Source: Onchocerca volvulus
Lineage: Eukaryota; Nematoda; Chromadorea; Rhabditida; Onchocercidae
Length of the DNA stretch: 64,000 nucleotides
Reading direction: 5' to 3'
Assembly (NCBI GenBank): GCA_000499405.2
Contig: HG738144.1
Coordinates: 141,845-205,844 of the forward strand
Position 1 is the stretch's first letter; every line of letters starts with the position of its first letter. Below, piece by piece: positions 24,001-39,000 of this stretch. The notes below the pieces were generated by a model that saw only the letters and a list, made by a program, of their open reading frames with translations, searched no databases and was not told the DNA's origin. The position numbers and the translations under genes were made by a program.

Positions 24001-27000
24001 GATAATTTTACATGCTAAAATTTCAATTTTAAATACTAATCAATAAAACAGTTTTTCATTATTGTATTATATTTCGATTTCGAATTTTTTCAGATGGTAT
24101 TTTGATATTGCTGCTGCTCGTTGTATTCGATTCAATTATTTCGGTACAGCAGGTAATGCGAATAATTTTGAAACTGATCGATTATGTTTCGATGTTTGTG
24201 GAATTGGTTAGTTTTTTCGTGAAAAATTTATTTATTAAAATAAATTTTGAATTATATTTAAAACAAATTACAAAATAACAGAACAGATAACAGGTGATAA
24301 CGGAAAGTGAAAAATAATCAAAAATTTGTTATTTATTAATTCTAAAAAAAAAAAAAAGCAAAAAATTTTCTTAATTAATTTATAAAATAAATTTGAAAAG
24401 AAAAAAATCATAAATTTTAGTTTTAAGAAAGTATTTGTTATTTAAAAAAAGATAGAAAAGGAATAAAAATCCAAGAAATATTAAAAAAGTAATTAATTTT
24501 AAAAAATTTGTTATTTAAAAAAAAGGAAAAAAGGAATGAAAATCCAAGGAATATTTATTAAGTAAACATTTTAAAAAAAATTTTTCTATATATCATAAAA
24601 TTTAATTTTATAAAAGTATTTATTATTTAAAAAAAAAAAAAAAAGTTAAAGTCCAAAAAATACTAATAAATTAAACAGAAATTTATGGACGAGAATAAAA
24701 TGTGAAAAAAAAAAGAAATGAAAATTTTTTATGATTGAAAATGAAAATATAAATTAATTAAAGGTATTTTATTTATTTAAATATTTAAAAAATAAAAAAA
24801 CAAAAATAATTGAAGTACTTAAATAATAGATAAATAAATCAAGACAAATATGCAAATTGAATAAATTTAGAAAAATTAAGTAATTTATTTACTTTTTTTT
24901 TTTTACAGGTGACACAAGTGATGTTAATATTTGTTTACTTCCAAATTTACCTGGCACTGGTCCATATAAAATTCCGCGTTTTTATTATGATGCACGAAAT
25001 AAAGTTTGTAAACAATTTGTTTACACCGGATTTGGTGGAAATAACAATCGTTTTGCGAAATATGAACAATGCGCAAAAACATGCCTAAATTCTGGTAAAA
25101 TTCTAGTTTTTCATTTTATTAATTCTGATTTTTCATTTTATTAATTTAATCAAAAAAAGTATAACATTATTTAATTAAACTTGAAATATTTTTAGCACAA
25201 ACTAATTTTTTTTTTCTGAAATTTTTGCCTAATTTAATTTAAAATTAAGAATGAATTTTTACTCCAGAAATAATTGAAATTCAAGTTATGAATAATTAAT
25301 TTTTCATTATTGGTGATTTATTCAAAACTTAATTTTTAATATTTTTATTATATTAATTTAAGTACTTAAATTTTTTTTTAAAATACTTGATAAAGTAATT
25401 GAAATTCCAGTTATGAATAATTAATTTTTCATTCTTGATGATTTATTCCAAATTTAATTTTTAATATTTTTATTATGATAATTTAAGTAATTAAATTTTT
25501 TTTAATATATTTGATAAAATTTTTCTTTTTTTTTATATCAACAGGTACAAGCAATTCAATTATGACAGCACCATTTGTAACGACAACAACTGTCGCATCA
25601 TCACGAATATTTGCGACTACTCGAAATATCGCAACCGAAATGTTCATATTTCCAATCGATTCAACATTTAATGTTGAACAATTTAAACAATTACAAACAA
25701 TGACAAAAAATCATCCGGAACATTCAATTTTTGTTGATGGAAGCAAAGGTTTATTGATTATTTTAAAATTAATTAATTACAAAATCTAATTTTGCTTAAA
25801 ATATTTCAAACAAAATTACGAATTATAAAATGCAGCAATAATTAATAAATTATTATAAAAAAAAAAAATAGATAAGTAAAGATTAAAATAAGTTAAAAGT
25901 TCTAATAAAAATTTTAAACTTTCGAATATTTCGAGTATTTCATCAAAGAATCTTTTCGATTATATTCATTAATTGATAAGTAAAAAAATTCATAATTTCA
26001 TTATAAATATCCTGAATCAAGATATCATTTAGATCTTTTATCATCAATTACTATCAATTCATCAAATATTTTATCATCAAGTACTCGAAAACCTAATATT
26101 GAAAATATTATGCCAGCAATATCATATTGGAATTTATCATCCTCTGCCAAAACTGGTACTGATAAACAATTTACATATTTAATGATAAAGTTTGTTGATA
26201 ATTTTTATCATTAATTTTTAATCAGAATTAATTTTAATCAAAATCTTCAGAATTAATGCCAACAACAACTAGCAATCCTAATGAGCATATTATATCTTTT
26301 AATGAAAATTTCAATGTTCAAAATGTTCCGTCTCAGATGATAAGTTTTTAATTTCCAATTCAGTTTTCAATTATTATAATTGATAAATTCAATCGTGTTT
26401 TTTACACAGTTTGCGATAAAATTGGTGCAGAAAACTTTTGTTAATTTAAATTCAATCATATAATTTATCGCAATAATATAATTTTTATAAATATTAATGA
26501 GAAATTTTGCATGTAACTGAAATCTAACACATTACTCGAATATAGATCAAATATTTGAAATTTATAATTTGATGATTTTAATTTGTGATCCTCAATAATG
26601 ACAGGATTAATTAATTTCAAATAAAATTTTAAAAAATTTAAATTTATTAAAATTAAAAATTCAAATTTATTATTTAAGTAATACGTGTATTATTATAAAT
26701 TAATATAAAATACATATATTTCAAATGTCACGAAATGATGAAATTAATTTGAATCAATCGAAACAAGAAGTTAATCGAATTATCACTGATGTTATCAGTA
26801 AAGTTATCACTGATCCGTGTCTTCAGTCGTTATCAAATGGATTTCAATTACAGTACTGCTCACCAACTGATTCATTTTTATGTCCTCATGGTACCTTTTG
26901 TCAAATTGGTACCGGACCACAGGAAACATTTTGTTGTCCCAAAATTGGTAATTTTTATTTTAAAAATTAAATCTTATTAAAAATTAAATTTTATTAAAAA

Positions 27001-30000
27001 TTAAAAATATACCATTAAAATTCGTATTACTGATTGCAATGTTGGAAGAAATGAATAATTTTTTAAAAAGATAAAGTGATAATGATCTAAATTTTTATCA
27101 ATTTATTATAATTTTGCTATAAATTAAATAGTAGATTTTATAATTTTCAAAATTTTCACTTTTTTTCGTTTTCTTACAAATTTATTTGCCATATTTTCCA
27201 TTTTTGAAATTAATTTTTTTTTAAATTATTTTTTTTTTAGAAAAAATAGTAAAATTTAATTTTTTAATTTTTAATTTAAGCTGAAAATCCATGTAAACAA
27301 ATGAAAGAATCCGGAATTGGTCTTACCGGATTAGGACGTTGGTATTATGATGCTAGTGATAATCAGTGTAAAACGTTTATCTTCAACGGTTTTAAAGTAC
27401 GAAAATAATCATTTCAATAATTTTTCGAAATTTTGAAAATGTTTGAAAATGAAATATATTTACTTATAATTATAAATTGATTTAATAATTTAATAATGAT
27501 TTAATGAATTAAGTAAATTAATTTAATAATTAATTTAATAATTATTACATATTAAGTTAATAATTATTAGTGAAAAAAATTTTTTTTTGATATGTATAGT
27601 TTCATTATAAATATTGAAATATAATCTTGTTAAAATTACTTATTAAAGTAATTAGCTATATTTTATTACTTACAATAATAATAAAACAAGGTTTCAAAAA
27701 TAAGTTTTAAAAATAATTTGAAAATAATTTGAAGTTATGATTGTTTTTTTTTCCGCAAATTATTTCAAATTAATTTTAAAATTGTCGGAATTAATGATTT
27801 CAAATTAATTTTAAAATTATCATTAATTCTGATAAAAAAATATATCATTGTCAAATTAATTACTTTATCCTAATTACGCAAATTTTATTTTTATTTTTAT
27901 TTTTTTTTTAGGGAAATCAAAATAATTTTTTAACATTTCGAGAATGTCAACAAAGTTGTGGTGCTATTAAACCATGTGAAAATGGTGAACCACAAATGCA
28001 AACAAATATAAATGAACAGTGAGTTGTACCTTTTTGATCTGATAAGCTTATCATTTTTATCAGTTGTTTATTTTTCTTTATCTTAAATAAATTTTGAATT
28101 TTAACGAAATTTTTCGCAAATTTTTTTTTTTTAGATGTTCACCAGAAAAAATTTATTCATGTCCACAAGGATATTATTGTCGAATTCTGGATGATTTAAC
28201 CAAAACTGTTTGTTGTCCACAAATTGATCAAACCATGCTTCTTCGTAGCAAAACGATAATATCAAATCCGGCTGCAAGCATAAATTCCGGATCCGGAAAT
28301 ATCAATAATTTAAATGGTGATAATATCGATTATATCACAAGTAGAACTATTAATTCCATCGATCGTACTAATCAAGCAATCAATAATATTTCACCTGCTG
28401 GATCAATCGATTATTTCAATACCAAATTTATCAATTCCAATGAATATCACAATTCTATGGTACCTATACCTGGTGCAAAACCGAATTACGGTAATGGTCA
28501 CATTGGTATCGGAATTGAAACATCGAATTTTATCAGAAGTTCAGGTGCTTTTGTTAATTTGTACCAACCGATGCTAAAAAATGCCATGATACCGGAATCA
28601 TCAATCGCTTCCAATGTACCGGTATTTTCCGGTAATAGCCCGGTAAATCCCGGTATCCCAAAAATTGATTCATTAGTCGGGAATACATTTGGAAATGCTG
28701 GAATTTCAAATGGCTTCAATAGTGCGGTACAAAATTTACCACCAAATGCAGCAATTGAAAATATTCGTATGTTCTCCAATATTTTTAGTCCTGCATTGAA
28801 AATGATATTATAATAAAGGATACGAATTATTGATTGATTTCTCGAAATTAAATTTATTCAATTTTTGCTTGAAAATATGATATTTTTTTGAAAAATACAA
28901 ATTTAATTATTTAAATTTTTAGAAAAAATTCGTTGTTTACTACCACTTGCATCTGGAACTGGTACATATAATTTAATACGATATTATTTTGATACTGAAG
29001 CATCAATTTGTCGATCATTCATTTATTCAGGATTTGATGGAAATGCTAATAATTTTGAAACAATTCAGGAATGTCGAATAACTTGTCCTGGTAAAAAAAA
29101 AATGATTTGAAATCAATTAAAATTTAAATTTCGAAATGTAAAATATACAGTAATAATTGTTAGTATCTATTGATTTAACTAGATTAATTTAAATTCAATT
29201 ATATTCATTTAGTTTTAATCGTACCTAATAACTCAATTAATAATTTAAAAAAAAACGTTTTAAAATTAATAAAAATTTAAGTTTCGGAGCATAAAATATC
29301 CACTAGTAATTGCTAGTATCTATTGATTTAATTAGATTAATTTAAATTCAATTATAATCATTTAATTTTAGTCGTACCTAATGACTCAATTATTAATTTG
29401 AAAAAAAAAAAAGAACGAAAAGAAGTCAGAAATAGCCGATAAAATTAGTTCATAAAAAAAAAAAAATTGAAAATTTTTAAATTTCTCATCAAAAATTCGA
29501 ATTTAATTGTTGTCACTACAAATGAAAAAAAGAAATAAACAAACAAAATAAATAAAAAATAAATAAAAGTAAATAAATCAATTAAATTAAATTAAATAAA
29601 AAATCGATAATCTTTGAATTTTTCATTAAAAATTCAAATTTAATTGTTGTCATCATAGATGAACAACAAAAGTAAAGAATAATTTTCGTCCTTTTTTTTT
29701 TTCAATTTTTTTTTTCAATTTCGCAAAAAAAAAATCGCAACCCTTGTTTTTTTTCGAATTTTCAATTTGCCACAAAAAATTATTTGATAATAAATTAAAT
29801 TTATTAGAATATGATAATCCATGTCCAATTGGATTACCATTTATGGATGAAAATGATGGAAGTGTTGCATTTTGTTCATCTACCAATCCTTTATGTCCTC
29901 TGAATTATTGGTGTCACATTGGTGATCGACGACAAACATCAGTCTGTTGTCCGCCGTGTAAGTTTTTGAAATTTAAAAAAAAAATCAAAAAAAAATAAAA

Positions 30001-33000
30001 AAAAAAAAAATTGCAAATACAAATAGAAAATCGAAAGATCTGCCGTAGTTGAAAATAAATTTATCGATTAATTTTTAAATATTTCAAAAGAGGCGTCAGG
30101 ATATTCGAAGTTTGAAGGAATTATTGAAAAATAGAAAATAAATAATCAATAAATAGAAATTGATTTTATTATTGAACTAGATAAATAAAACAATCATAAA
30201 ATTAATTCAATTCAATTTGGTATCTTACGAAATTTCATAATAATCATTTGAAGTTTCGAATAATTATTAAAATAATTATTTAAAACAGAAATGAATTCAA
30301 AATGATGCTAATTGAAATTTAACTCTAATCTTGTGTCTACCTGGGATTTGAAAACCAATTTTTCAATATTAATTTATATTTTAAATTTTAGCAAATTTAA
30401 ATTTTTTTAATTAATTTCATTTTTAATTTTTCAGTATCAAATATGAATGCATTACCAATTACAAATCCATTGAGGCCATTAAGAAATTTATTTCCGATGA
30501 ACAACATTATGCGAAGTTTTAATGGTCTAGCAATGGATATGCGAAATGATGGTGCAAAAAATTATGATATCCCCGGATCAATCCCGATAGCATGTTTTCA
30601 ACCTTTGCTAGAGGGCAAAGGTCAAGCAAAGCTTACCCGATACTATTTCAATAGTAGAACAAGAACATGCGACAAGTTCACGTATTCTGGAAAAGGTGGA
30701 AATCAGGTTTGTCTCCTTTATTTTTTTTCCCATCAATTTTCGAACGAATCCGTCGATAAGTTCAAAAAATCAAAATTTACATTTATGATAGTTTCAAATA
30801 TATTTTAGGAGTATTTCGAAAAAAATTAAATTACTTGGTTTTTTTTTTTTTGAAATATTTATAAAAATTTCATAGATATATTATTCATTTCATATCTATC
30901 TTAATTAAGCTTAGCATATCTAAATTTTAAGTATATTTAATTATACTTTAAAAAATATTAAAATATTAAAAAGAAATAGAAATATTAAAAATTCCATTTT
31001 CTCTTTCTAAAAACATACTTGATTTAAAAATTAAAAAAAAAAAACACATTCAAAATTAATTAATTGTTTATTTTTTTTTTTCAATCATATTTTGACGATT
31101 TATTTTCTTTGTTTGTAATTGTAATAATTTTCATCAATTTAAATATGAAAATTTTCAAAACTAATTAATTGTTTGTTTTTGTCTTTGTTTCAATTATATT
31201 TTAAAGATTTATTTTCTTTTTTGGCATTTATAATAATTTCAATCAATTTAAATATGAAAATTTTCAAAATTATTCAATTGTTTTTTTTTTTTTCAATCAT
31301 ATTTTGACGATTTATTTTCTTTGTTTGTAACTGTAATAATTTTCATCAATTTAAATATGAAAATTTTCAAAACTAATTAATTGTTTGTTTTTTTCTTTGT
31401 TTCAATTATATTTTAAAGATTTATTTTCTTTTTTGGCATTTATAATAATTTCAATCAATTTAAATATGAAAATTTTCAAAATTATTCAATTGTTTTTTTT
31501 TTTCAATCATCTTTTAAAGATTTATTTTCTTCTTTTGCATAATATGAAAATTTTCACTTTTTTTTTTTTCCTTTCATCAATTTCAGAATAATTTCTTATC
31601 AAAGATAGATTGTGAAGAAACATGTCCAATATTAGAAAATCCATGTGACAATGGTCTACCAGCGATGAATTCAGAAGGTAATCCAATATTATGTGACAAT
31701 AATGCGACAATTGCATGTGGTATTGGTTATTATTGTCATATTGGTGCGACATCATCAACAACTGTTTGTTGTCCTACAAGTATGATTGAAATTTCGTAAA
31801 TTTTGTTTAAAAAAAAATTTGACAAGATTTAATGCGTTAAATCTTTGCATAATTCTTTCCGTCCAATAATTTTTTCGGGGAAAATTAATTTTTTCTTAAA
31901 AAATATTTGTATCGGTTGATTTATGACAAGATTTAATGCGTTAAATCTTTGCATAATTCTTTTCTTCCAAATAATTTGACCGGGAAAAATTGATTTTTTT
32001 TCTTAAAAAATTTATTTCGATCAATCGATTTAGCAACAATAATTAGTTACAGATAATTGTATTGTAAAATAAAAAGTTTTCTATTGAAATTAGTGATTTT
32101 TGAAAATTTAACACCAATCAATCACTATTTCAAAAAGGTACAAAAATTGTAAGATGCAGAGAATATAATAATGGTAATAATACTATAATTGTATATGATT
32201 AATCAATCAAAACATGATTAATCCCCTAAAATTTCACATAATTATTTTCTTTCATTAATTTTTTTTAAGAAAAAAAAAAAGCGAAAAATCAAAAATTCAA
32301 AAAAGTCCGGAAAGTAAATTCTCCAATATTATATCATACTGATTACTTGAGTTGCACAGGATAACACCAAAGAATCATTTTATATACAATTCTTTGTTTT
32401 AAATTTAATTTTTGGTAAAAAAAAAAATTTTTATTTAAAAAAAATTTTAACATATTTTCAAGTTGGTGATCCATGTCGTATGCCAGTATCAAAAGGAAAT
32501 GGAAATGCAATTCTAAATCGTTGGTATTATAATACACAATCACAAATTTGTGTCAATTTTGTTTATAGTGGTCAAGGTGGTAATTCGAATAATTTTCGGA
32601 CACATGAAGATTGTGCACAAGCATGTCCTGAATTTAGGTTTGATTTATATTTAAATTTTAATCAGGTAAACCTGATTTGAACAATATTTATGAAGCACAA
32701 ATCCTGAATTTGTTATTGTTATCATTGATTAATATAATTAATATTCGAATTTAATCATAAGCCTGATCTGAATATTTGTAGAACTTAAATCTTGAATTTA
32801 TTATTATTATTATTATTGTTATTCTTATTTATTATTATTATCATTAATTACTGTAATTACTATTTGTCTTTGCCGTAGTAGGGATAGTAATATTAATTAT
32901 TAATTATTTTTATTATTGCTGATAACAATCAAGCATATGCCAATATTTCTTGCATTTCAATAAAGAAAGAGAACTCTGAAAAATTATACTTGGCAAATGA

Positions 33001-36000
33001 TATAACAATAAAAAACAAAATTTTAAATTTAAATTTGATCTTTGATTTCATTTTCGAATTATTTTTAAATTTTAATTTCTTGATAAAAAAAGAATGAAAT
33101 ACAAATAGCATTTAAATAAAAGAATTGATCTATAAGGAAATCTATAAGGAAAAAGTTTAATGTTTTTTCCGTATTTAAAAAAAAAAAAAATTCAAATCGA
33201 CATTAAAATGTTAAAAAAAAAAAATTAAAATTAAAAAAGATTAAAAGAAAATTAAAAAATAAAATTTAATTTAAACTTAAATCAAAAAAATTTTAATCAA
33301 TTTTAGAAATCCTTGTTCTGTTGGACGTCCACATATTGGTTTAAATGGACAAATTACACATTGCGGTGCAACCGGACCATTGATATGTCCAACAACTTAC
33401 TGGTGTCACATCGGTGCATCGTTGGCTAATTCGGTATATTATTTTAATTAATTAGCATTTTAATTGATTAAATTAGTTACCTTTTTTTGTAATTAAAATA
33501 TTTGAGGAGAAGAATTGTATAAGCCGAAGAAAATAATGCAAATGTTTAAAATTTCAAAAAAAAAAAAGAAAAGACGAATGAAGTAGGAAACAAAACGAAA
33601 CTGAAAAGAAACAATTGGATAAAAATTGAAAGAAAGAATTTTAAAATTAAATTTTTAATTGAATTTTATTTATAATTCTTAGTTCAAATTCAGGTTTGTT
33701 GTCCGGTTACCGGAATATCATGTGAACAGGAACTTGAAATTGGAAATGGTGATGCTAATTTAATACGATTTTATTATGATTCATCAACACGTACCTGTCA
33801 ACAATTTCAGTATTCTGGTCTTGGTGGAAATGAAAATAATTTTTTAACATTACGAGATTGTGAAGCACATTGTCCAGGTAATGAATGATAGGTTCTTTAT
33901 AAAATTTTTATCAATTTTAAATTTAAAAAATTAATTACTGATAAATGAATTAATACAATCATTTGTTTTACTGATAAATGAATTAATACAACCATTTGTT
34001 TTACTGATAACAAATTTATCTGGCAGGATTTATATTTATTCGTAATATTGACGTCTGAAATTTCACGTCAATTGAAACTTTATTACGTCAAATAATGCAG
34101 AATTTTAGTAAAAATAATATTATGAATGTAATATATTTGAATTGATAACTTAAATCACATCATAATCGATCAAATTTTAAAATATTAAAATTTTGAAAAG
34201 ATAAATTTTTTTTTTTTTTTTTTACAGTCTTACCAAATCCATGTGGACTTGGACAACCACAAATGGATGATCAACAAAATGTAGTTATGTGTAGTGCTTC
34301 GGATACAAGGTTTCAATTAGTTATTTATTTTACTAAAATATTAATAAATTTTAATAGAAATAATAAAAATTCAAAAAAATTATTTAAAAATTTAGAAAAC
34401 ATTCAGATATTTATATTTCTAAAAAAAAAAAAACGAATTTTTGCATAAAATTTCAACTTTCCATAGTTCGAAATTTTGTAAAAGTTCGAAAAAAAAAAAA
34501 AACGAAATTTTGTAAAACTTAAAAGTTCAAATTTTAAATTTAAAAATTTTCATCCACACATTATTAGCAATAAAAACATTTATATCTTTAAAAAATAATT
34601 TTTGCATAGAATATAACACAAAATTTCAACTTTTTATGATTTTAAATTTTGTAAAAGTTCAAATTTCAAATTTGAAAATTAATTATCTATATATATACAT
34701 TATGAGAAAGAAGTATTAGGAATTATACATATTTGAGGTGCAATTTTTTGCATAAATTTTAATTTTTTCATTATAATTGCCAAAATTTTGATAAAATTAA
34801 ATTTCAAATTTAAAATTATTAAAATATTATTTAGTAATTAATTTCTTTTTTTGTAGTGTTTGTAAAATGGGCTATTTTTGTCATATTGGTGATACGGAAG
34901 AGACAACAGTTTGTTGTCCAGGTAAATCAGATGACATCTGCAATGAACCACGTGTACCAGGAACTGGACAGGCGCATTTAAATCGTTTTACATTTGCGCC
35001 ATTAACAAAACAATGTTTACCGTTTATTTATACCGGTTTAGGCGGAAATGAGAATAATTTTTTGTCACGTGCAAGTTGTGAAGCTACGTGTCCTGGTTTG
35101 TTTATTTTTTTTTTGTTTATTTTTTTTTTTTTTTTTTTTTGTTTATTTTTTTTTGGTTTGTTTGTTTTTTTTTTCAAACTACGCATCCTGGTTTACACTT
35201 TTTTTTAGTTTTTTTTTTTTCATTCAATTAAAATTTGAAATTTTTGTAAATAAATTTGTAATTTTTTTTTTTTGCAATTCATTTTATACAATATTCATAT
35301 CATTTTACTTTTTTATTACTAAAATATTTGTAAAATAAAAAAAATGTTTTTTTTTTTTGTTCCATTTCATCGTTATAAATTATTAATTTTACATTCTTCA
35401 TAAACATTTTGAATAAAATGATTGTAAAAATTTTTTCAATTAATTAAATTTTAACCAATTATAGTTATTTGATTATTTTGAAAATTTTACAAAAAACTTC
35501 TAATATTATATTTTTTTTTTAGATATATGCACTGAGTAAAAGTATAAAATTTTTATGTAATTAAATTTTTAAACCAATTGGAATATGCTTTAGGCTAATT
35601 TAAAAATTTATATAAATTAACAAATTTATACATTTTTTTTTAAGATAAATATTGAAAAGAAAAATAATGCAAAAATTTTTTGGCTAATTAAATTTTCAAT
35701 CAATTTTGAATAAATTTTCAATTTTCAATCAAAATTTTTAATTATTAAATTAAACTTAATTAATTCGAAAATAGTTTTCAGTAATTTCAAATCCATGTGC
35801 AGATGGTGAACCAGCAACCGGAAATGATGGACAATATTTAATTTGTTCTGCAACCGGACCGAATATTTGTCCGGTTGGTTATTGGTGTCATGTTGGTGCT
35901 GATATTGCTGCATCTCTATGTTGTCCTGGTGGTTTGTCTTTTTTTCTTTTTTTTTTTTTTTTTGAAAAATTTCGATAAATTAAATTTTTCGAAAATTTTT

Positions 36001-39000
36001 TCAATTTTTCTTAAAATATTAATTATATTATATGTATCAAAGCAAAGTATTAAAAAAAATTTCACAACTAATTTTATAATTTAAATCAAATTTGAAAAAA
36101 TTTTTATAAACTATATTTCATTATATTTTCATGAAAAAGAAAGAAAAAAAAGAAGCGAATGAAACAAATCAAATTTTATTTGTCAAATTTTTGAAAATGC
36201 ATTATTTCATTTAATTTTTGATAACTATTACATTAGTTTTTTCAAGAAAAAAAGAACAAAAAAGATGAAACAAATCAATTTTTTAAATGTTTTTTGGGAT
36301 TTTTTTTAATTTTTCAAATTTTCAAAAAATAAAGTTTTTTTTTAAGCTCAAAATCCATGTATTTTACCGGTTGCGGAAGGTATTGGAAGTATAACAATTC
36401 CACGTTGGTACTACGATCGTCGTTTACGTCAATGTGCAACATTTACGTATACCGGTTACGGTGGTAATCAGAATAATTTTCAAACATTGAAAGAATGTCG
36501 AGAAAAATGTCCCGAATTAGTGTAAATATTTATTTTGATACTAAATTTAAATTATAAAAAAAAAAATTATCATTTTCCTTTTTTTTGTAATGATTTAATT
36601 GGAAATAATTAAAAATAATTAAGAGAACTAAAAAAAAATGATGAAAAGTCATATGTTTATTCAAAATTACAATCGAAATTAATTTAAAAAGAAATTGAAA
36701 ATAATTCAGGAAAATATGTAAACATATTTTCTTTGATTTATTCTAATTTTAAAAGATTGCCAAAATTTATTCATTCATTTTTTCATTCTTTTTTTAATCA
36801 TTACTAAATAACTTTAATGTAATTTTTTGGTTTAAGATTTTTAATTATTTTGTTTTCAAGAATTCATTACGTTATTTTCTTTTTTTTCCTTTTTGATTCT
36901 TTCAAATTTATGGAAGAAAAAAAATTTTCATTTTAAATTTTGAGAAATTTGAAATGAAAAAAAAGGAAAGAAAGAACTCTTTTGCAGAAATACACTTTTT
37001 AGTTTAAGCTTTTTGATTATTTTATTTTCAATAATTCATTATGTTCTTTTCTTTTTTGGTTCTTTCAAATTTAAGTAAAAAAAAAAATTTTAATTTTAAC
37101 TTTTAAAAAATTTAAAATGAAAAAAAAAAAAAAACTTTGTTTTAGAAATCCATGTTCAATGGGTGATCCAGCGGAATCTCAAGATGGTAATATTTTACAA
37201 TGTACCGCATTACATCCTCAATGTCCACCATCATATTTTTGCAATATTGGTGCAACATTTGAAACTTCAGTTTGTTGTCCATCATTTGGTCAACCATGTT
37301 TGTCACCATTAGCAATTGGTACCGGAAATGCTTCACTTAACAGGTTTTTTTTTTTCTTTTTTCATCAAATCGAAATTTCAGGAAGTTTTTTTTTTTTGTT
37401 CAGTGGTCAGTGGATGAAATTTACTTGAATTTTTTTTTTTTTTTTTTTCTTCAATCGGATGAATTTTTCACTCCTTTTTTTTTGAAATTAAATATTTAAA
37501 TTTTTTTTCAAAAAATAAAACTGATGAATTTTATTATTATTTTAATATTAGTTTTTTTTTTTCAAAATTATTTTAATCGTTCTTCTTTTTTTTTTCTTTT
37601 TTTTTCAGATGGTATTTTGATCAAAATTCTCGTCAATGTCTACAATTTACATATACTGGTATTGGTGGTAATGAAAATAATTTTTTAACAGCTAATGCAT
37701 GTATGCAAAAATGTCCAAGTAATTTTTTAATTTTTAATTTTCTATTTAATTTTTCCTTTTTTTTTTTTTTTTTTGCTAAAATTCCAATTAACTAAGGAAA
37801 AAAAAGGAGGGAAAAAATTTTTAAATTTTTCATTATTGGAATTAAGAAAAAAAAAAGAGAAAAATTTGAAATTATGAAAAGATGATTTGAAAAAAAATTT
37901 CTTTTTAAAATATACTTAAATTTAAAAAAAGCATTTCAGTTCTTCGAAATCCATGTCCATTAGATGGTACTGTAATGAATACGAATAATAATCTTTTAAC
38001 ATTACCAAAATGTAATATTCAAAATGCTTATTCATGTCCACCAACTTATTGGTGTCATATCGGTGGTGATGCTGATACTACTGTATGCTGTCCTGGAGGT
38101 AAGAATTTGTTGTGATAATTTCTGATTTTTTGAAATTTTTGAAAATTATTTAAAAAAAAAAAACGATAGAAGCTCCCATAAAAAGAGAAAAGTTGAAATT
38201 TTACAAAAATTAAACTAAATGTTAAATTTTTGTAATTTAAGCTTCGGATCCGTGTAAATTACCGTTATCACAAGGACTTATCACTGATAATGGACCATAT
38301 ACTCGTTGGTTTTATGATCATATTTCTGGCTCTTGTAAACCATTTCAATATGCTGGAATTGGTGGTAATCAAAATAATTTCTTAACACGAAGTGATTGCG
38401 CTAAGCGATGTACAGGTATGATAAATTATCATAAAATAGTATTCCGATATTGATAATATATTTAATTAATGTTTTAATTAATTTGATTATATTTGTTCCA
38501 ATTTGATTACGTTCGCATTTAACTAAGTTCGCAAAAAAGGATCGCATTTTGCACGACATATTTACGATATTTAGAAAAAAATCTTTTATTTAGTAAAAAT
38601 TTAATTTGCAAATTCGTTAATTAATTCGTTCATTTTAAATTTACCTTAATTTTACTTTGGTTTTCTACTTATTTCTAAATATCGTAAAAGAATTAAATTT
38701 TAAATAATTTGACTTAATTATGTTACAAAAAAGATTCGACATTTTATTTATTATGTTAATAATAATTAGAAAAAATAATTTTTGATAAAATAAATTTAAG
38801 AAATCTTTTGTTGAATATGAATCTAATTTGTTAATTTTTCATATAATTACATGAATTAATTTATTCATTTTAAATTTCTTTGAATTACATTTTGATTCTT
38901 GACTTAATTAATTAAAATTAAATTTTTCGATAATTTACAAAAAAAAAACCTATTATGGTAGTACCATCAATATCATCGTTATCATCATTTTCATCACCAT

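Noticed and set aside
26725..26767. Independent gene start at an ATG before the second lustrin module
   Set aside because: No signal peptide or promoter; an acceptor at 26766-26767 joins in phase with the upstream exons, so it is kept in the Kunitz gene, though this is the weakest join.
28314..28779. Extra plus (28314-28577) and minus (28498-28779) open frames
   Set aside because: Alternative frames of the long linker exon of the Kunitz gene.
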